NCBI GenBank assembly: GCA_029975965.1
Contig: JARKOV010000172.1
Location: 1-64,000, forward strand
DNA: 64,000 nt
From: Anaerolinea sp.
GTDB lineage: Bacteria; Chloroflexota; Anaerolineae; Anaerolineales; Anaerolineaceae
Direction: 5' to 3'
A program made the position numbers and the translations under genes. This document shows, piece by piece, positions 46,936 to 56,573 of this stretch; position 1 is the stretch's first letter, and the number at the start of each line of letters is the position of its first letter. The notes under the pieces were generated by a model. That model was not told where the DNA came from, did not search any database, and saw nothing but the letters and a program-made list of their open reading frames with translations.

Positions 46936-48957
46936 ATGAAGCGTTCTTTCAGACCGGTTGATCTTCGACCCGGCGAGCCGCTGGTGCTGTTCCTGCTCCT
47001 GCTGGCTTTCTTCCTGGCGTACCTGCCGCACATCCACCAGTTCGGCTTTTACAAAGACGACTGGCACATGATCTACAACGGGCACAGTTTTGGACCCAAC
47101 CGCATCACCGACTCGTTCCTGATCGATCGCCCGATGATGGGGCAATTGAACCGGGTGACCTACACGCTGTTGGGCGATAGCCCGCTGGCGTGGGCGGTGT
47201 TCGCCTTCGCAGCCCGCCTGGAAGGCGTGCTGGCGTTTTACGTGCTGGTGCGCCTGCTATGGCCGCGGCGCCTGCTTCCCGCGGCGTTGATCAGCCTGCT
47301 GTTCGCCGTTTACCCGGGTTTCCTGCAACTGCCCAATGCGGCCACTTTCCAGAACCATTTCATCGGCTACGGGCTGGCGCTGACCTCGATCGCGCTCACG
47401 GCGGCAGCCTTGCGCGCCCGCGGCAGCGCGCGCCTGCTGCTGACCCTCCCAGCGCTGCTGTTCACCGCCGGTTACCTGTTGATCTACGAGTACATGATTG
47501 GCCTGGAGGCGCTGCGCGTGATGGTGATCTGGCTGGTGACGGCGCAGCGAGCGGGGGTGGATTGGCGAAAGGTGTTTCGCAAGGTGGTGCTGCGCTCGCT
47601 GCCGTACATGGCGGTGACGCTGGCGTTCGTCACCTGGCGACTGCTCATCTTCAGCAGCGACCGTCCGGCGACCAACACCGAGCTGCTACTGGGAAAATAC
47701 CTCTCCCAGCCCGCGCTCGCCCTCGCGAACTTGCTGGTGAGCGGCGTGCAAGATTTCGTCGAGAGCCTCTGGCTGGCCTGGAGCGTTCCCCTCTACAATC
47801 TGTGGTCGAGCGCGAGCCTGGCGGACGTGGCGGGCGGGTTGTTGCTGGGGATTGGCGGCGGGGTGGCGATCTGGCTGGGATTGCTGCGCCTCTTTTCGCG
47901 CGGCTTCGAGGAAGCGAGCCAGGAAGATGGCGAGACCGATTGGGCAAAGGCTGCCATGCTCATCGGCGCGCTCGCCACGCTTGGGGCGCTGCTGCCGGTG
48001 CTGGCGGCCGGGCGCAGCATCGCTTTCAAAGATCAATTCGACCGCTACACCCTGCATGCGACCGCCGGGGTGAGCCTGCTCTTGGGCGGGGTGATTTATA
48101 CAGCGCTCCGCTCGCGCTACCGCCTGGCGCTGGTGGCGCTGCTGGTGGGGCTGTCGATCCCGGTGCACTTTTTGAACGGGGCATATTGGGGGCGCTTTTG
48201 GGCCGTCCAGCGCGAGTTCTGGTGGCAGGTGGCATGGCGTGCGCCCGGCCTGGCGGACCAGACCGTGTTGATGCCGCTGCTCCCGGCGGGCTACCGCCTG
48301 GCGGAGGATTACGAGGTCTTTTCCGCCGCCAATCTCGTTTACCATCCGGAGGAGGCGGCCTTTCGCATCTACGGCGAGATTCTCAACCAGGACACAGCGC
48401 GCAAGGTCATCCTGGGCGAGGAATCATACCGCTTCATCCGGTTCTTCGAGCTGACCCGCGATTTCAAGCAGGCGCTGGTGGTGGAGTGGGCGGGCGAGGG
48501 AAGCTGCGCGCACTTCGTCGACAGTCAACGCCTGGAGCTCTCGGCGGCTTCGGACCCGTTGATCTTCCTGGTCGGGCCGTATTCGCGCATCGACCGGGTG
48601 TTAACCAGCGAGCCACCCGCCCAGCCGCTGGCGGCGGTGTTTGGCCGCGAGCCGGGGCATAACTGGTGCTATTATTACCAGCAGGCCGACCTGGCCCGGC
48701 AGCGCGGCGATTGGCTGGCGGTGCTGGCTTTGCTCAAGCAGGCCGAGTCGATCGGCTTGCGACCGGTGGATGTGGTGGAATGGCTGCCGTTCTACGAGGC
48801 GTTTCACGCCACGGGCGACGCCGCCGGCGCGGGCGCCCTGGCGGCGCGCATCCGTGCGGACCGGGATACCTGGAACGCTTACTGCCACCTGAGCGACCCG
48901 ACCGGAGCGCTGCGCAACAGCCCGGCAGCGGCGGCGCTTTGTGACAGTGTCGATTAA
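46936..48957 (+). CDS. Polytopic membrane protein, probable GT-C enzyme
   Basis: A 673-aa membrane protein with about 11-12 helices to residue 430 and a long soluble C-terminal region with a tandem-helix feel (WLAVLALLKQAESIGLRPVD). The first loop holds GFYKDDWHMIYNGHSFGP, a DD motif like the acidic catalytic site of GT-C enzymes. No specific family recognised. Starts 1 nt after the preceding stop. Confidence 0.55.
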   Translation: MKRSFRPVDLRPGEPLVLFLLLLAFFLAYLPHIHQFGFYKDDWHMIYNGHSFGPNRITDSFLIDRPMMGQLNRVTYTLLGDSPLAWAVFAFAARLEGVLAFYVLVRLLWPRRLLPAALISLLFAVYPGFLQLPNAATFQNHFIGYGLALTSIALTAAALRARGSARLLLTLPALLFTAGYLLIYEYMIGLEALRVMVIWLVTAQRAGVDWRKVFRKVVLRSLPYMAVTLAFVTWRLLIFSSDRPATNTELLLGKYLSQPALALANLLVSGVQDFVESLWLAWSVPLYNLWSSASLADVAGGLLLGIGGGVAIWLGLLRLFSRGFEEASQEDGETDWAKAAMLIGALATLGALLPVLAAGRSIAFKDQFDRYTLHATAGVSLLLGGVIYTALRSRYRLALVALLVGLSIPVHFLNGAYWGRFWAVQREFWWQVAWRAPGLADQTVLMPLLPAGYRLAEDYEVFSAANLVYHPEEAAFRIYGEILNQDTARKVILGEESYRFIRFFELTRDFKQALVVEWAGEGSCAHFVDSQRLELSAASDPLIFLVGPYSRIDRVLTSEPPAQPLAAVFGREPGHNWCYYYQQADLARQRGDWLAVLALLKQAESIGLRPVDVVEWLPFYEAFHATGDAAGAGALAARIRADRDTWNAYCHLSDPTGALRNSPAAAALCDSVD

Positions 48958-48969
48958 TGGACGAGTGAA

Positions 48970-50637
48970 ATGGCATCCGATCAAGATCGACCCCACGTTA
49001 ACCGCTGGTATTCGCTTGCCTTTGTTCTGATCCTGGCGGCGTATGGGGTGTACGCGGCGGTCTTCATCTCGAAGACCATCTTCGACGGGTTTGGAACCCC
49101 TTATTCGGCGTTGTTCGACGACGCGATGATATCGATGACCTACGCGCGCAACCTGGCCCAGGGCAACGGGCTGGTGTGGAATCCAGGCGAGCGCGTGGAG
49201 GGCTTCACCAACCCGCTGTGGGTGGTATTGATGGCCGGTTTTCACCTCTTGCCCATCCCTGAGAACTGGATCAGTCTGTACGTGCAAGTCGCCGGGGGGG
49301 TGTTCTTCGTCGCCAGCCTGTATTTCCTCAAGAAAATCGGGGAAGCGGTCGCTCCGCGCCGGCCGGGGATTGCCCTGCTGGCGGTGTTGCTGGCGGCGTT
49401 CTACTACCCGTTGACCAACTGGTCGTTGATCGGCACCGAGGTGAGCGTCTTGCTGTTGGTGACCAATGCCTCGGTCTGGCTGGCGCTGCGCGCCCACGCC
49501 CGCGGGCGGTTCGAGCCGGGGATTTACCTGCTGATGGGGCTCTCGACCCTGGTGCGCATGGACATGGCGGTGCTCTACGGGGTGGTCTGGCTGTGGCTGG
49601 CCTGGTTCGACCGCCGGCACCTGCGCAGGCACCTGGTTTGGGGCGCGGCTGTGCTGGTCGTGTGCCTGGGCGGGCAGACTCTGGCGCGCAAGCTGTATTA
49701 CGGCGAATGGCTGCCGATGACCTACTATCTGAAAATGACTGGTCTGCCCTTCCTGGCGCAGGTGCGGCGCGGCGTGATCGCGCTGTACTACTTCGCGCGG
49801 GGCATGTTCTGGCCGCTGGTGCTCTTTCCAGCCACGCTGGGATTGTTCCGCCGCGACCGGAAGGTGCTGCTGGCGGGGCTGGTGTTCCTGGGCTACTGCG
49901 CCTACAGCGCCTACGTGGGTGGGGACGCCTGGGAGCACCGCGGAGGCGCCAACCGGTTCGTGGCGCTCGGCATGCCGGTTTTCTTCCTGCTGTTCAGTCT
50001 GGCTGCGGTGTCCTGGGTGGATTGGCTGCTGAGCTGGGCGAAGCGCAGGTTGCCCCGATGGGCGAGCGGGGCGCGCCTGCTGACCGGCGTGGGACTGGCC
50101 GGGTTTGTTGTGCTCAGCCTGCTGATGATGAACCGCCTGGTGGACAACGGCAACCCGATCTCGAATTTGCGCAACCCGGCGGAGGGAGCGCTGCGCTTCT
50201 TCCTGCTCCAGGAGCGCTCAATCTATGTGCCGGGCAACGAGCGCTACACGCGCGATGGGCTGCTGATCCGCCGGTTCACCACGCCGGAGGCGCGGATCGC
50301 GGTGGTGGCGGCCGGCAACACACCGTATTTCGCCCATCGCTACGCCATCGACCTGCTGGGCAAGGGTGACGCGGTGATCGCCAAAGGCGCCATCCAGGTG
50401 CAGCCGTACGAAGACTGGCTGGACGTTCGCCCGGGGCACATCAAGTTCAATTATGCCTACTCGCTCGGCAAGCTCCAGCCGGACGTGGTGGTAGAGCTGC
50501 GCGTGAGCACTTATCCGCTGGGCGAGCGGTATCTCGACAATTACCGCCGGGTGAAGCTGAACGGGCATGTGATGTACCTGAAGAGCGATTCGCCCTATAT
50601 CTTGTGGGAGGAAGTCAATGGACTCCGCGAAAACTGA
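48970..50637 (+). CDS. AftB-like GT-C membrane glycosyltransferase
   Basis: A 555-aa membrane protein. The first periplasmic loop SALFDDAMISMTYARNLAQG and NGLVWNPGERVEGFTNPLWV matches a widespread GT-C group related to mycobacterial arabinofuranosyltransferase AftB. The later AYVGGDAWEHRGGANRFVAL is also typical. About 10-11 helices precede a soluble C-terminal domain of about 140 residues. The sugar need not be arabinose. It overlaps the following SDR by 20 bp. Confidence 0.62.
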   Translation: MASDQDRPHVNRWYSLAFVLILAAYGVYAAVFISKTIFDGFGTPYSALFDDAMISMTYARNLAQGNGLVWNPGERVEGFTNPLWVVLMAGFHLLPIPENWISLYVQVAGGVFFVASLYFLKKIGEAVAPRRPGIALLAVLLAAFYYPLTNWSLIGTEVSVLLLVTNASVWLALRAHARGRFEPGIYLLMGLSTLVRMDMAVLYGVVWLWLAWFDRRHLRRHLVWGAAVLVVCLGGQTLARKLYYGEWLPMTYYLKMTGLPFLAQVRRGVIALYYFARGMFWPLVLFPATLGLFRRDRKVLLAGLVFLGYCAYSAYVGGDAWEHRGGANRFVALGMPVFFLLFSLAAVSWVDWLLSWAKRRLPRWASGARLLTGVGLAGFVVLSLLMMNRLVDNGNPISNLRNPAEGALRFFLLQERSIYVPGNERYTRDGLLIRRFTTPEARIAVVAAGNTPYFAHRYAIDLLGKGDAVIAKGAIQVQPYEDWLDVRPGHIKFNYAYSLGKLQPDVVVELRVSTYPLGERYLDNYRRVKLNGHVMYLKSDSPYILWEEVNGLREN

Positions 50638-51391
50638 CAAACGAACCATGTTAATCACCGGCGCGGCCGGCGGGGTGGGGCGCGCCACGGTCAAGGTGTT
50701 CCACGAGCTGGGTTGGGTGGTGATTGGGGTCGACCGGCGACCCTTTGGCGAGGGTTTCCCTGCAGACGGGTTGTTCATCCAGGCGGATATTTCCGATCCA
50801 GAGCAGTTGCGGCGCATCTTTGAACAGGCGGCTGCCTTTACCCCCACGCTGGACGCGCTGGTCAACAACGCTGCGATTCAAATTGCCAAGCCGCTGCTCG
50901 AAACGACCGCCGAGGAGTGGGACCTGGTGATGGCGGGCAACCTGCGCTCGGTGTTCCTGGGGGTCAAGCTGGCGCACCCGCTGCTCAAAGCGCACGGAGG
51001 CGGGGCAATTGTCAACGTCTCGTCGGTGCATGCCATTTGCACTTCGGCCAACATCTCATCGTACGCGGCCAGCAAGGGGGGGCTGCTGGCGCTGACGCGC
51101 TCCATGGCGATCGAGTTCGCGCCGGACGAGATCCGGGTCAACGCCATCTTGCCCGGCGCGGTGGACACGCCGATGCTGCGCGCCAGCATGGAGCGCGGCA
51201 GCCTGAGCGGGGGGTCGGTGCTCGACCGGCTGGAGAACCTGGCGCGCAAGACGGTCAATGGACGGGTGGCCCAGCCGGAGGAGATCGCGCGGGCGATCTA
51301 CTTCCTCGCCGACAGCACCCAATCTTCCTTCATGACCGGGCAGGCGCTGGTGGTGGACGGCGGGGCGACCGCCAGGTTGAGCACCGAATGA
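50618..51391 (+). CDS. Short-chain dehydrogenase/reductase
   Basis: A 257-aa classical SDR. TGAAGGVGRATVKVF is the cofactor loop, LVNNAAIQIAKPL is the NNAG motif, and the catalytic SSV ... Y149-xxx-K153 lies in SSYAASKGGLLA. PDEIRVNAILPGAVDTPMLR and FMTGQALVVDGGATA complete the fold. GGAGG lies 7-12 bases before ATG 50618. It is translationally coupled to both neighbours and probably reduces a sugar or sugar-nucleotide. Confidence 0.85.
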   Translation: MDSAKTDKRTMLITGAAGGVGRATVKVFHELGWVVIGVDRRPFGEGFPADGLFIQADISDPEQLRRIFEQAAAFTPTLDALVNNAAIQIAKPLLETTAEEWDLVMAGNLRSVFLGVKLAHPLLKAHGGGAIVNVSSVHAICTSANISSYAASKGGLLALTRSMAIEFAPDEIRVNAILPGAVDTPMLRASMERGSLSGGSVLDRLENLARKTVNGRVAQPEEIARAIYFLADSTQSSFMTGQALVVDGGATARLSTE

Positions 51392-52200
51392 GCGCGCTCG
51401 CCGAGACCCTCAAGAAAGCCCTGCCCGTCCCGGTCAAGCGGGCCATCGGCGAGACTTTGGACGCTTTTGACCGCGCGCGCCTGTGGCCGGCGGCGACCTT
51501 TCACCCCTGGCGGCGCGACAGCATCCGGCGGCTGGCGGCCTTGAAAGACGCGCACAAGGGGGAGCGCGTGTTTATCATCGGCAACGGGCCGAGCCTGCGT
51601 CAGACGGATATGGGCAAACTGAGAGGCGAGTTCAGCATTGGGATGAACCGCATCTTTTTGATGTTCCCCGAGCTCGGTTTTCAGACCACTTATCTGTGCT
51701 CGGTCAACGACCTGGTGATCGAGCAGAGCGCGGCCGAGCTGCAGGCGCTGGACCTGCCGCGCTTCGTCTCCTGGCGGGCGCGCCAATGGCTGCACCCGGC
51801 GCACAACCTGTTCTTTTTGCACACCACGTACACCGGCCCGAAATTCTCCACCGACCTGACCGGGCGGCTGTGGGAGGGGGCGACGGTGACCAACATCGCC
51901 CTGCAGGTGGCGTATTACCTGGGGTTCGCCGAGGCGATTCTGATCGGGGTGGACCACAATTTCGTCACCCAGGGCAAGCCCAACACCACGGTCACTTCGC
52001 AGGGCGACGACCCGAACCACTTCTCGCCGGGCTATTTCGGCAAGGGCTTCCGCTGGCAACTGCCCGACCTGGAAACCTCTGAGCGTGGCTACCGCCTGGC
52101 GCGCGCGGCATTTGAAGCGGACGGGCGGCGCGTGCTGGATGCAACGGTGGGCGGCAAGCTGACCGTGTTCCCCAAGGTGGCCTATGACAGCCTGTTTTAG
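51388..52200 (+). CDS. DUF115/Maf-like protein, candidate NulO transferase
   Basis: A 270-aa protein with RVFIIGNGPSLRQTDMGKLR, the GNGPSL motif shared by DUF115/Maf flagellin glycosyltransferases and the related GT42 sialyltransferases (CstII). GMNRIFLMFPELGFQTTYLC, NIALQVAYYLGFAEAILIGV and DHNFV are the following family elements. Start ATG 51388 (ATGA overlap with the SDR). Maf proteins transfer pseudaminate or legionaminate. A CMP-NulO donor fits the locus, but no flagellin gene is present, so the acceptor is open. Confidence 0.72.
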   Translation: MSALAETLKKALPVPVKRAIGETLDAFDRARLWPAATFHPWRRDSIRRLAALKDAHKGERVFIIGNGPSLRQTDMGKLRGEFSIGMNRIFLMFPELGFQTTYLCSVNDLVIEQSAAELQALDLPRFVSWRARQWLHPAHNLFFLHTTYTGPKFSTDLTGRLWEGATVTNIALQVAYYLGFAEAILIGVDHNFVTQGKPNTTVTSQGDDPNHFSPGYFGKGFRWQLPDLETSERGYRLARAAFEADGRRVLDATVGGKLTVFPKVAYDSLF

Positions 52201-52230
52201 CCGGGCGGAATGGATCGAGGAGGGCCCTTG

Positions 52231-53172
52231 ATGGACACCCCGCTGATCTCGATCGTCACGCCGTCGTACAACCAGGCGGCGTTCGTCGAGCAGACGCTGC
52301 GCTCGGTGCTGGAGCAGGATTACCCGGCCATCGAGTATCTTGTGGTCGACGGGGCTTCGGGCGACGGCAGCGTGGAGATTATCCAGCGCTACGCCGACCG
52401 GCTGGCGTGGTGGGTTTCGGAGAAAGACCGCGGGCAGGCGGACGCGATCAACAAGGGCTTTTCACGCGCCCAAGGGGAGATTGTCGCCTGGCTAAACTCG
52501 GATGACCTCTACCTTCCCGGCGCGTTGCGCGCGGTGGCAGAAGTGTTCGCCGCGAACCCGCAGGTTGGGCTGGTCTACGGCGACGTGCAGTCGGTGGATG
52601 GAGCCGGGCAGCCGTTCAACGTGATGACCTTTGCGCCCTATACCCTGGACGACCTGATGCGCTTCCGCATAATCAGCCAGCCGGGGGTGTTCCTGCGCCG
52701 GGCGGTGCTGGCCAAGACCGGGCTGCTCGACACCAGCTACCACTACCTGCTGGACCACCACCTGTGGCTGCGCGTGGCGCAGGTGTCCGGGATGCACTAC
52801 CTTCGGCAACAGGTGGCGGCGGCCCGTTTTCATCCACAGGCGAAAAATGTGGCGCTGGGGGCCGATTTCGGGCGCGAAGCTTTCCGCGTGCTGGAGTGGA
52901 TGCAGACCCAACCCGGTCTGCAGGAGCGCTACCGGCGGCTGCGCAAGCAGATTTGGGCGGGGGCTTACCGCTTCGACGCGCACTACCTGCTGGACGGCGG
53001 GCAACCGCGCGCGGCGCTCTCCGCTTACCTGCGCTGCTTCACCGCTCACCCGCCGACCGCCCTGGGAGTGTGGCGGCGCATCCTGTTTGCCGCCGCCAGC
53101 CTGGTGGTCGACCCGCAACACTTGCGGCGGTCTTTCGTGGAGCGGCGGCGGAGAGGGTTGAAGCTGAGGTGA
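52231..53172 (+). CDS. Glycosyltransferase family 2
   Basis: A 313-aa GT2 enzyme. [20 protein letters not shown] and LVVDGASGDGSVEII form the nucleotide site, [18 protein letters not shown] and WLNSDDLYLPGAL carry the D-x-D-like motif (SDD). ATG 52231 was chosen (GAGGAGGG upstream) over an earlier ATG at 52210. It is a close paralogue of the protein at 58009. The C-terminal third (about 215-313) is extra and basic. Cytoplasmic. Confidence 0.87.
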   Translation: MDTPLISIVTPSYNQAAFVEQTLRSVLEQDYPAIEYLVVDGASGDGSVEIIQRYADRLAWWVSEKDRGQADAINKGFSRAQGEIVAWLNSDDLYLPGALRAVAEVFAANPQVGLVYGDVQSVDGAGQPFNVMTFAPYTLDDLMRFRIISQPGVFLRRAVLAKTGLLDTSYHYLLDHHLWLRVAQVSGMHYLRQQVAAARFHPQAKNVALGADFGREAFRVLEWMQTQPGLQERYRRLRKQIWAGAYRFDAHYLLDGGQPRAALSAYLRCFTAHPPTALGVWRRILFAAASLVVDPQHLRRSFVERRRRGLKLR

Positions 53173-55013
53173 GCCCGGCAGGGAAAACCGGTCTGCGGGG
53201 CGTGTGGGCCGGCCTGCTGGCGCTGTTCTTCGCCGGCGGGATTTTTTGCATCTGGCTCTCTTTCCAGGGGTATGCCACCTGGCGCGGCCTGGGGGATGGA
53301 ATCGCTCGCGACGGCAGCCTCGAATCGCTGACGCCGCAGGCGCACGGCAGCCTGGTCTGGCCGGTGCGCTTGTTTGGTCTGTTTGGGTTAAGCCTGGCGG
53401 GGGTCATGCTGGCGCGGCGCGAGGGCAGCCTGCGCGCGCTGCGCGGGATGCTGGCTTTCCCGGGCCAGTTTCTGCGCACCACCTGGGATGACCTGAGGGC
53501 ATTTCTCCGCCAGATGCGCCCGACTCCCGCTGCGGCCAGGGAGTGGCTGCCGGTGGGGGCCATCCTGCTGGCGAGTGTCTTGCTGCGCCTGCCGTACCTG
53601 GACCAGCCCATGCTGCACGATGAAGCCTACACGGTGGAAACGTGGGCTTCCGGCTCGCTGCGCTACGCGCTGGAAGATTATCACCTGCCCAACAACCACA
53701 TCTTCCACACCCTGCAGGTGCAGCTCGTCTTCAACACCCTGGGTGATCGCCCCTGGATGATCCGCCTGCCGGCCTTCGTCGCGTCGGCGCTGCTCGTTCC
53801 GGCTGGATACGGGCTGGCGCGGCGCTGGTTTGGGCGCGCCGCGGCGCTGGTAGCCGCCGGGTTGATCGGGGCTGCGCCGATTCACAGTTTTTACGCCACC
53901 AACGCGCGCGGGTACCCGTTGTTCATGCTGCTCACCCTGGTCGTCTTCTGGCTGGCGGCGCGGGCGCTGCGTGAGAAAAACCGGGTCGATTGGCTGCTGC
54001 TGATCGTGTGCGCCGGGCTGGGCTTCTGGACGGTGCCGATGATGCTGTACCCCTTTGGCGGGGTGTGCCTGTGGATTTTTCTTTCGGCGCTGTGCGATCG
54101 CCAGGCTGTCCGCGCCTACGGCGGGCGGTGGGGGTTGCTCAAGCACCTGTTCGTGGCCGGAGCGGCGACCGGCGCGCTGGCGCTGCTGCTCTATCTACCC
54201 GTTCTGGTCAAGGGCGGTCCGGAAGCGCTTTTCGGCAACCAGTTCGTCGCATCGATGGCGCCCGGCGATTTCTGGCCGACCTTGTGGCACGCGCGCCTGC
54301 CAGAGGTTTGGGAGGAATGGACGCGCGGCTGGGGCGCGCCCGGCGGCCTGTTGCTGGTGGCAGGCGTGGTCGCATCGCTGGTGATGTTCCGGCGGAGCCC
54401 GGCGTACCGTTTCCACCCGCTCTGGGCCATCGCGTTGTGGGTGGTCCCATTGATGCTCTGGCAGCGCCCCAATGCCTGGGCGCGCGTGTGGAGTTACCTT
54501 TACCCGTTGGGATATCTCTGGGCGGCGGCGGGTTGGACTGCGCTGGCAGACCGGGTGAGCTCGATTCGCTTCCGGCGAACGATAAAGGCAACCACAGGTG
54601 TGCTGGTCGCGCTGGGGTTCGTTTTGAACGGCGCGATGCTGCTGCGCGAGTGCCCGGGCCTGGTGTGCCCGCCGGGCGAGGAAGAGCGCGCGGTGGCTTT
54701 CCTCGCGCCGCAACTGACCGAGACCGACCTGGTGCTGGTCGAATCGCCCAGCGACGCGCCGGTGTGGTATTATTTCCGGCAATACGGCCTCTCGCACGAT
54801 CGCTTCCGCAAGGATTTGCCTTTCTACCGGGCGTTTCTGCTCTTGCGCACCCAAGAGGGTCAAACGGCTGAGGGGTTGATCGCCTACCGCGGGCCGGAGA
54901 TTGTCTTCTTCGACCTGGCAACCACGCGGGAGGTCGCGCGGTATGGCGGGCTGACCGTGCTCGAGGTGCAGGCTTTCCCAGACCGGGTTCGCGAGGCTTT
55001 TGGCTTGAATTGA
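53169..55013 (+). CDS. GT39/PMT_2-like membrane glycosyltransferase
   Basis: A 614-aa membrane protein. A two-helix N-terminal part (about 1-110) is followed by the GT-C core with loop LDQPMLHDEAYTVETWASGS, whose DE is the probable catalytic acid pair, then IFHTLQVQLVFNTLGDRPWM, RLPAFVASALLVPAGYGLAR and APIHSFYATNARGYPLF, all typical of PMT_2 proteins. The soluble C-terminal domain begins near residue 500. The GTG start at 53169 overlaps the GT2 stop (GTGA). Confidence 0.72.
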   Translation: MSPAGKTGLRGVWAGLLALFFAGGIFCIWLSFQGYATWRGLGDGIARDGSLESLTPQAHGSLVWPVRLFGLFGLSLAGVMLARREGSLRALRGMLAFPGQFLRTTWDDLRAFLRQMRPTPAAAREWLPVGAILLASVLLRLPYLDQPMLHDEAYTVETWASGSLRYALEDYHLPNNHIFHTLQVQLVFNTLGDRPWMIRLPAFVASALLVPAGYGLARRWFGRAAALVAAGLIGAAPIHSFYATNARGYPLFMLLTLVVFWLAARALREKNRVDWLLLIVCAGLGFWTVPMMLYPFGGVCLWIFLSALCDRQAVRAYGGRWGLLKHLFVAGAATGALALLLYLPVLVKGGPEALFGNQFVASMAPGDFWPTLWHARLPEVWEEWTRGWGAPGGLLLVAGVVASLVMFRRSPAYRFHPLWAIALWVVPLMLWQRPNAWARVWSYLYPLGYLWAAAGWTALADRVSSIRFRRTIKATTGVLVALGFVLNGAMLLRECPGLVCPPGEEERAVAFLAPQLTETDLVLVESPSDAPVWYYFRQYGLSHDRFRKDLPFYRAFLLLRTQEGQTAEGLIAYRGPEIVFFDLATTREVARYGGLTVLEVQAFPDRVREAFGLN

Positions 55014-55019
55014 CCCGCT

Positions 55020-56573
55020 ATGACCGACCAGCCTGACCGACATCCCTCTCCCCTTACCCCCGCTGCGCCCCGGCGAGCCGGCGCTTTTTGGGTTCTCGGG
55101 CTGGTCGGGCTGCTGCTGGTGGGGCTGGCGGTGCGCCTGTACGACCTGGATGATCCCCCGCTGGATTTTCACCCCACCCGGCAGTTGCACTCGCTGATCA
55201 TGGCGCGCGGGATGTATTACGAGCAGTCTGCCGACGTGGCAGATTGGCAGCGCGAGCGGGCGGTGCAGCAGTGGCGGGCAGAAGGCGTGATCGAGCCGCC
55301 GTTGCTCGAACGGCTGGTCGCTTTCACCTACCGGCTGGCGGGCGGCGAGGTTCCCTACGCAGGCAGGGTGTATTCAAGCCTGTTCTGGCTGGCGGGGGCG
55401 TTTGCGCTGTACTTGCTGTGCCGCATGTTCTTTTCTGCCCCCGCCAGCCTGGCGGGCCTGGGCTTTGCCCTGGCGCTGCCCTACGCCGTGTACGCCAGCC
55501 GCGCCTTCCAGCCGGACCCGCTGATGGCGGCGCTGGTCGTGTGGAGCTGGTGGGGGATGGCCCGCTGGCTGCGCGCGCCGGGCTGGCAAAACGCGCTGAT
55601 CGCCGGGTTGTTGGGCGGCGCGGCGCTGCTGGTCAAAGGCACGGCGCTGTTTCTGGTGGCCGGCGGGTGGGTTGGTGCGCTGCTGGCGGCGCGCGGACTG
55701 CGCGGTTCGCTGCGCAGCGGGCAGGTCTGGGTGATAGCGCTGCTGGCGGCGCTGCCCTACGCCGTCTATTCGGCCTGGGGGTTGTGGGGCAGCGGGTTCC
55801 TGCAAGAGCAATTCAGCCTGCGCTTCTTCCCGCAGTATTGGGTAGACCCGGCTTTTTACCTGCGCTGGTTCAACCTGCTGGAAGACGCCATCGGGCTGCC
55901 CTGGCTGGCGCTTGGCCTGCTGGGGGCGCTGTGGCTGCCCTCTCGCCTGGCGCGCGGGCTGGGCTGGGGGGCCTGGGCCGGGTACCTGTTAATGGGATTT
56001 GCGCTCTCCCACCACATTTCGACGCACGATTACTACAGCCTGCCGCTCATCCCCTTGATCGGGCTGGGCCTGGCGGGGTTGGTGGAGGCTGCCCGGCGCG
56101 TGCTGCCCGAGCCGCGGCGCTGGATGAGCGCGGCCTCAGCGGTGCTGCTGCTGGCGGTGTTCGCGCTCAGCGCCTGGCAGGCGCGCACCGCGCTCAAACG
56201 GGCAGATTACCGCAGCGAGCCGGCGTTTTGGGCCAACCTGGCCGGTTTGATGGGCAGAGACGCCGGCGTGGCGGGCATCACCCAGGATTATGGCGCGCGG
56301 CTGGCCTATTGGGGCTGGATCACCCCGTCGAACTGGCTGACCGCGGCGGAATTCGAGCTGCGCCGCAGCGCCGGGCAGCAATTCGACCTGGCGGAGACGT
56401 TCGCCGGCCTCACCGTGGGCAAGGAGTTTTTCCTGGTCACCCTGCCGGAAGAGCTGAACCGCCAACCGGAATTGCGGGCTTACCTGGAGTCGGGGTTCCC
56501 AGTGTTCGCCGATGGACCGGGCTACCTGATCTATGACTTGCGCCATCCGCTGGCGAGCGGAGGTGGAGAATGA
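55020..56573 (+). CDS. GT39/PMT_2-like membrane glycosyltransferase
   Basis: A 517-aa membrane protein. The first loop has YDLDDPPLDFHPTRQLHSLI (acidic motif DLDDP, and DFHPTR typical of one bacterial GT-C group), then EPPLLERLVAFTYRLAGGEV. VYASRAFQPDPLMAALVVWS and AALLVKGTALFLVAGGW are classic ArnT/PMT_2 elements. The C-terminal soluble part is about 120 residues. It overlaps the next gene by 4 bp. Confidence 0.72.
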   Translation: MTDQPDRHPSPLTPAAPRRAGAFWVLGLVGLLLVGLAVRLYDLDDPPLDFHPTRQLHSLIMARGMYYEQSADVADWQRERAVQQWRAEGVIEPPLLERLVAFTYRLAGGEVPYAGRVYSSLFWLAGAFALYLLCRMFFSAPASLAGLGFALALPYAVYASRAFQPDPLMAALVVWSWWGMARWLRAPGWQNALIAGLLGGAALLVKGTALFLVAGGWVGALLAARGLRGSLRSGQVWVIALLAALPYAVYSAWGLWGSGFLQEQFSLRFFPQYWVDPAFYLRWFNLLEDAIGLPWLALGLLGALWLPSRLARGLGWGAWAGYLLMGFALSHHISTHDYYSLPLIPLIGLGLAGLVEAARRVLPEPRRWMSAASAVLLLAVFALSAWQARTALKRADYRSEPAFWANLAGLMGRDAGVAGITQDYGARLAYWGWITPSNWLTAAEFELRRSAGQQFDLAETFAGLTVGKEFFLVTLPEELNRQPELRAYLESGFPVFADGPGYLIYDLRHPLASGGGE

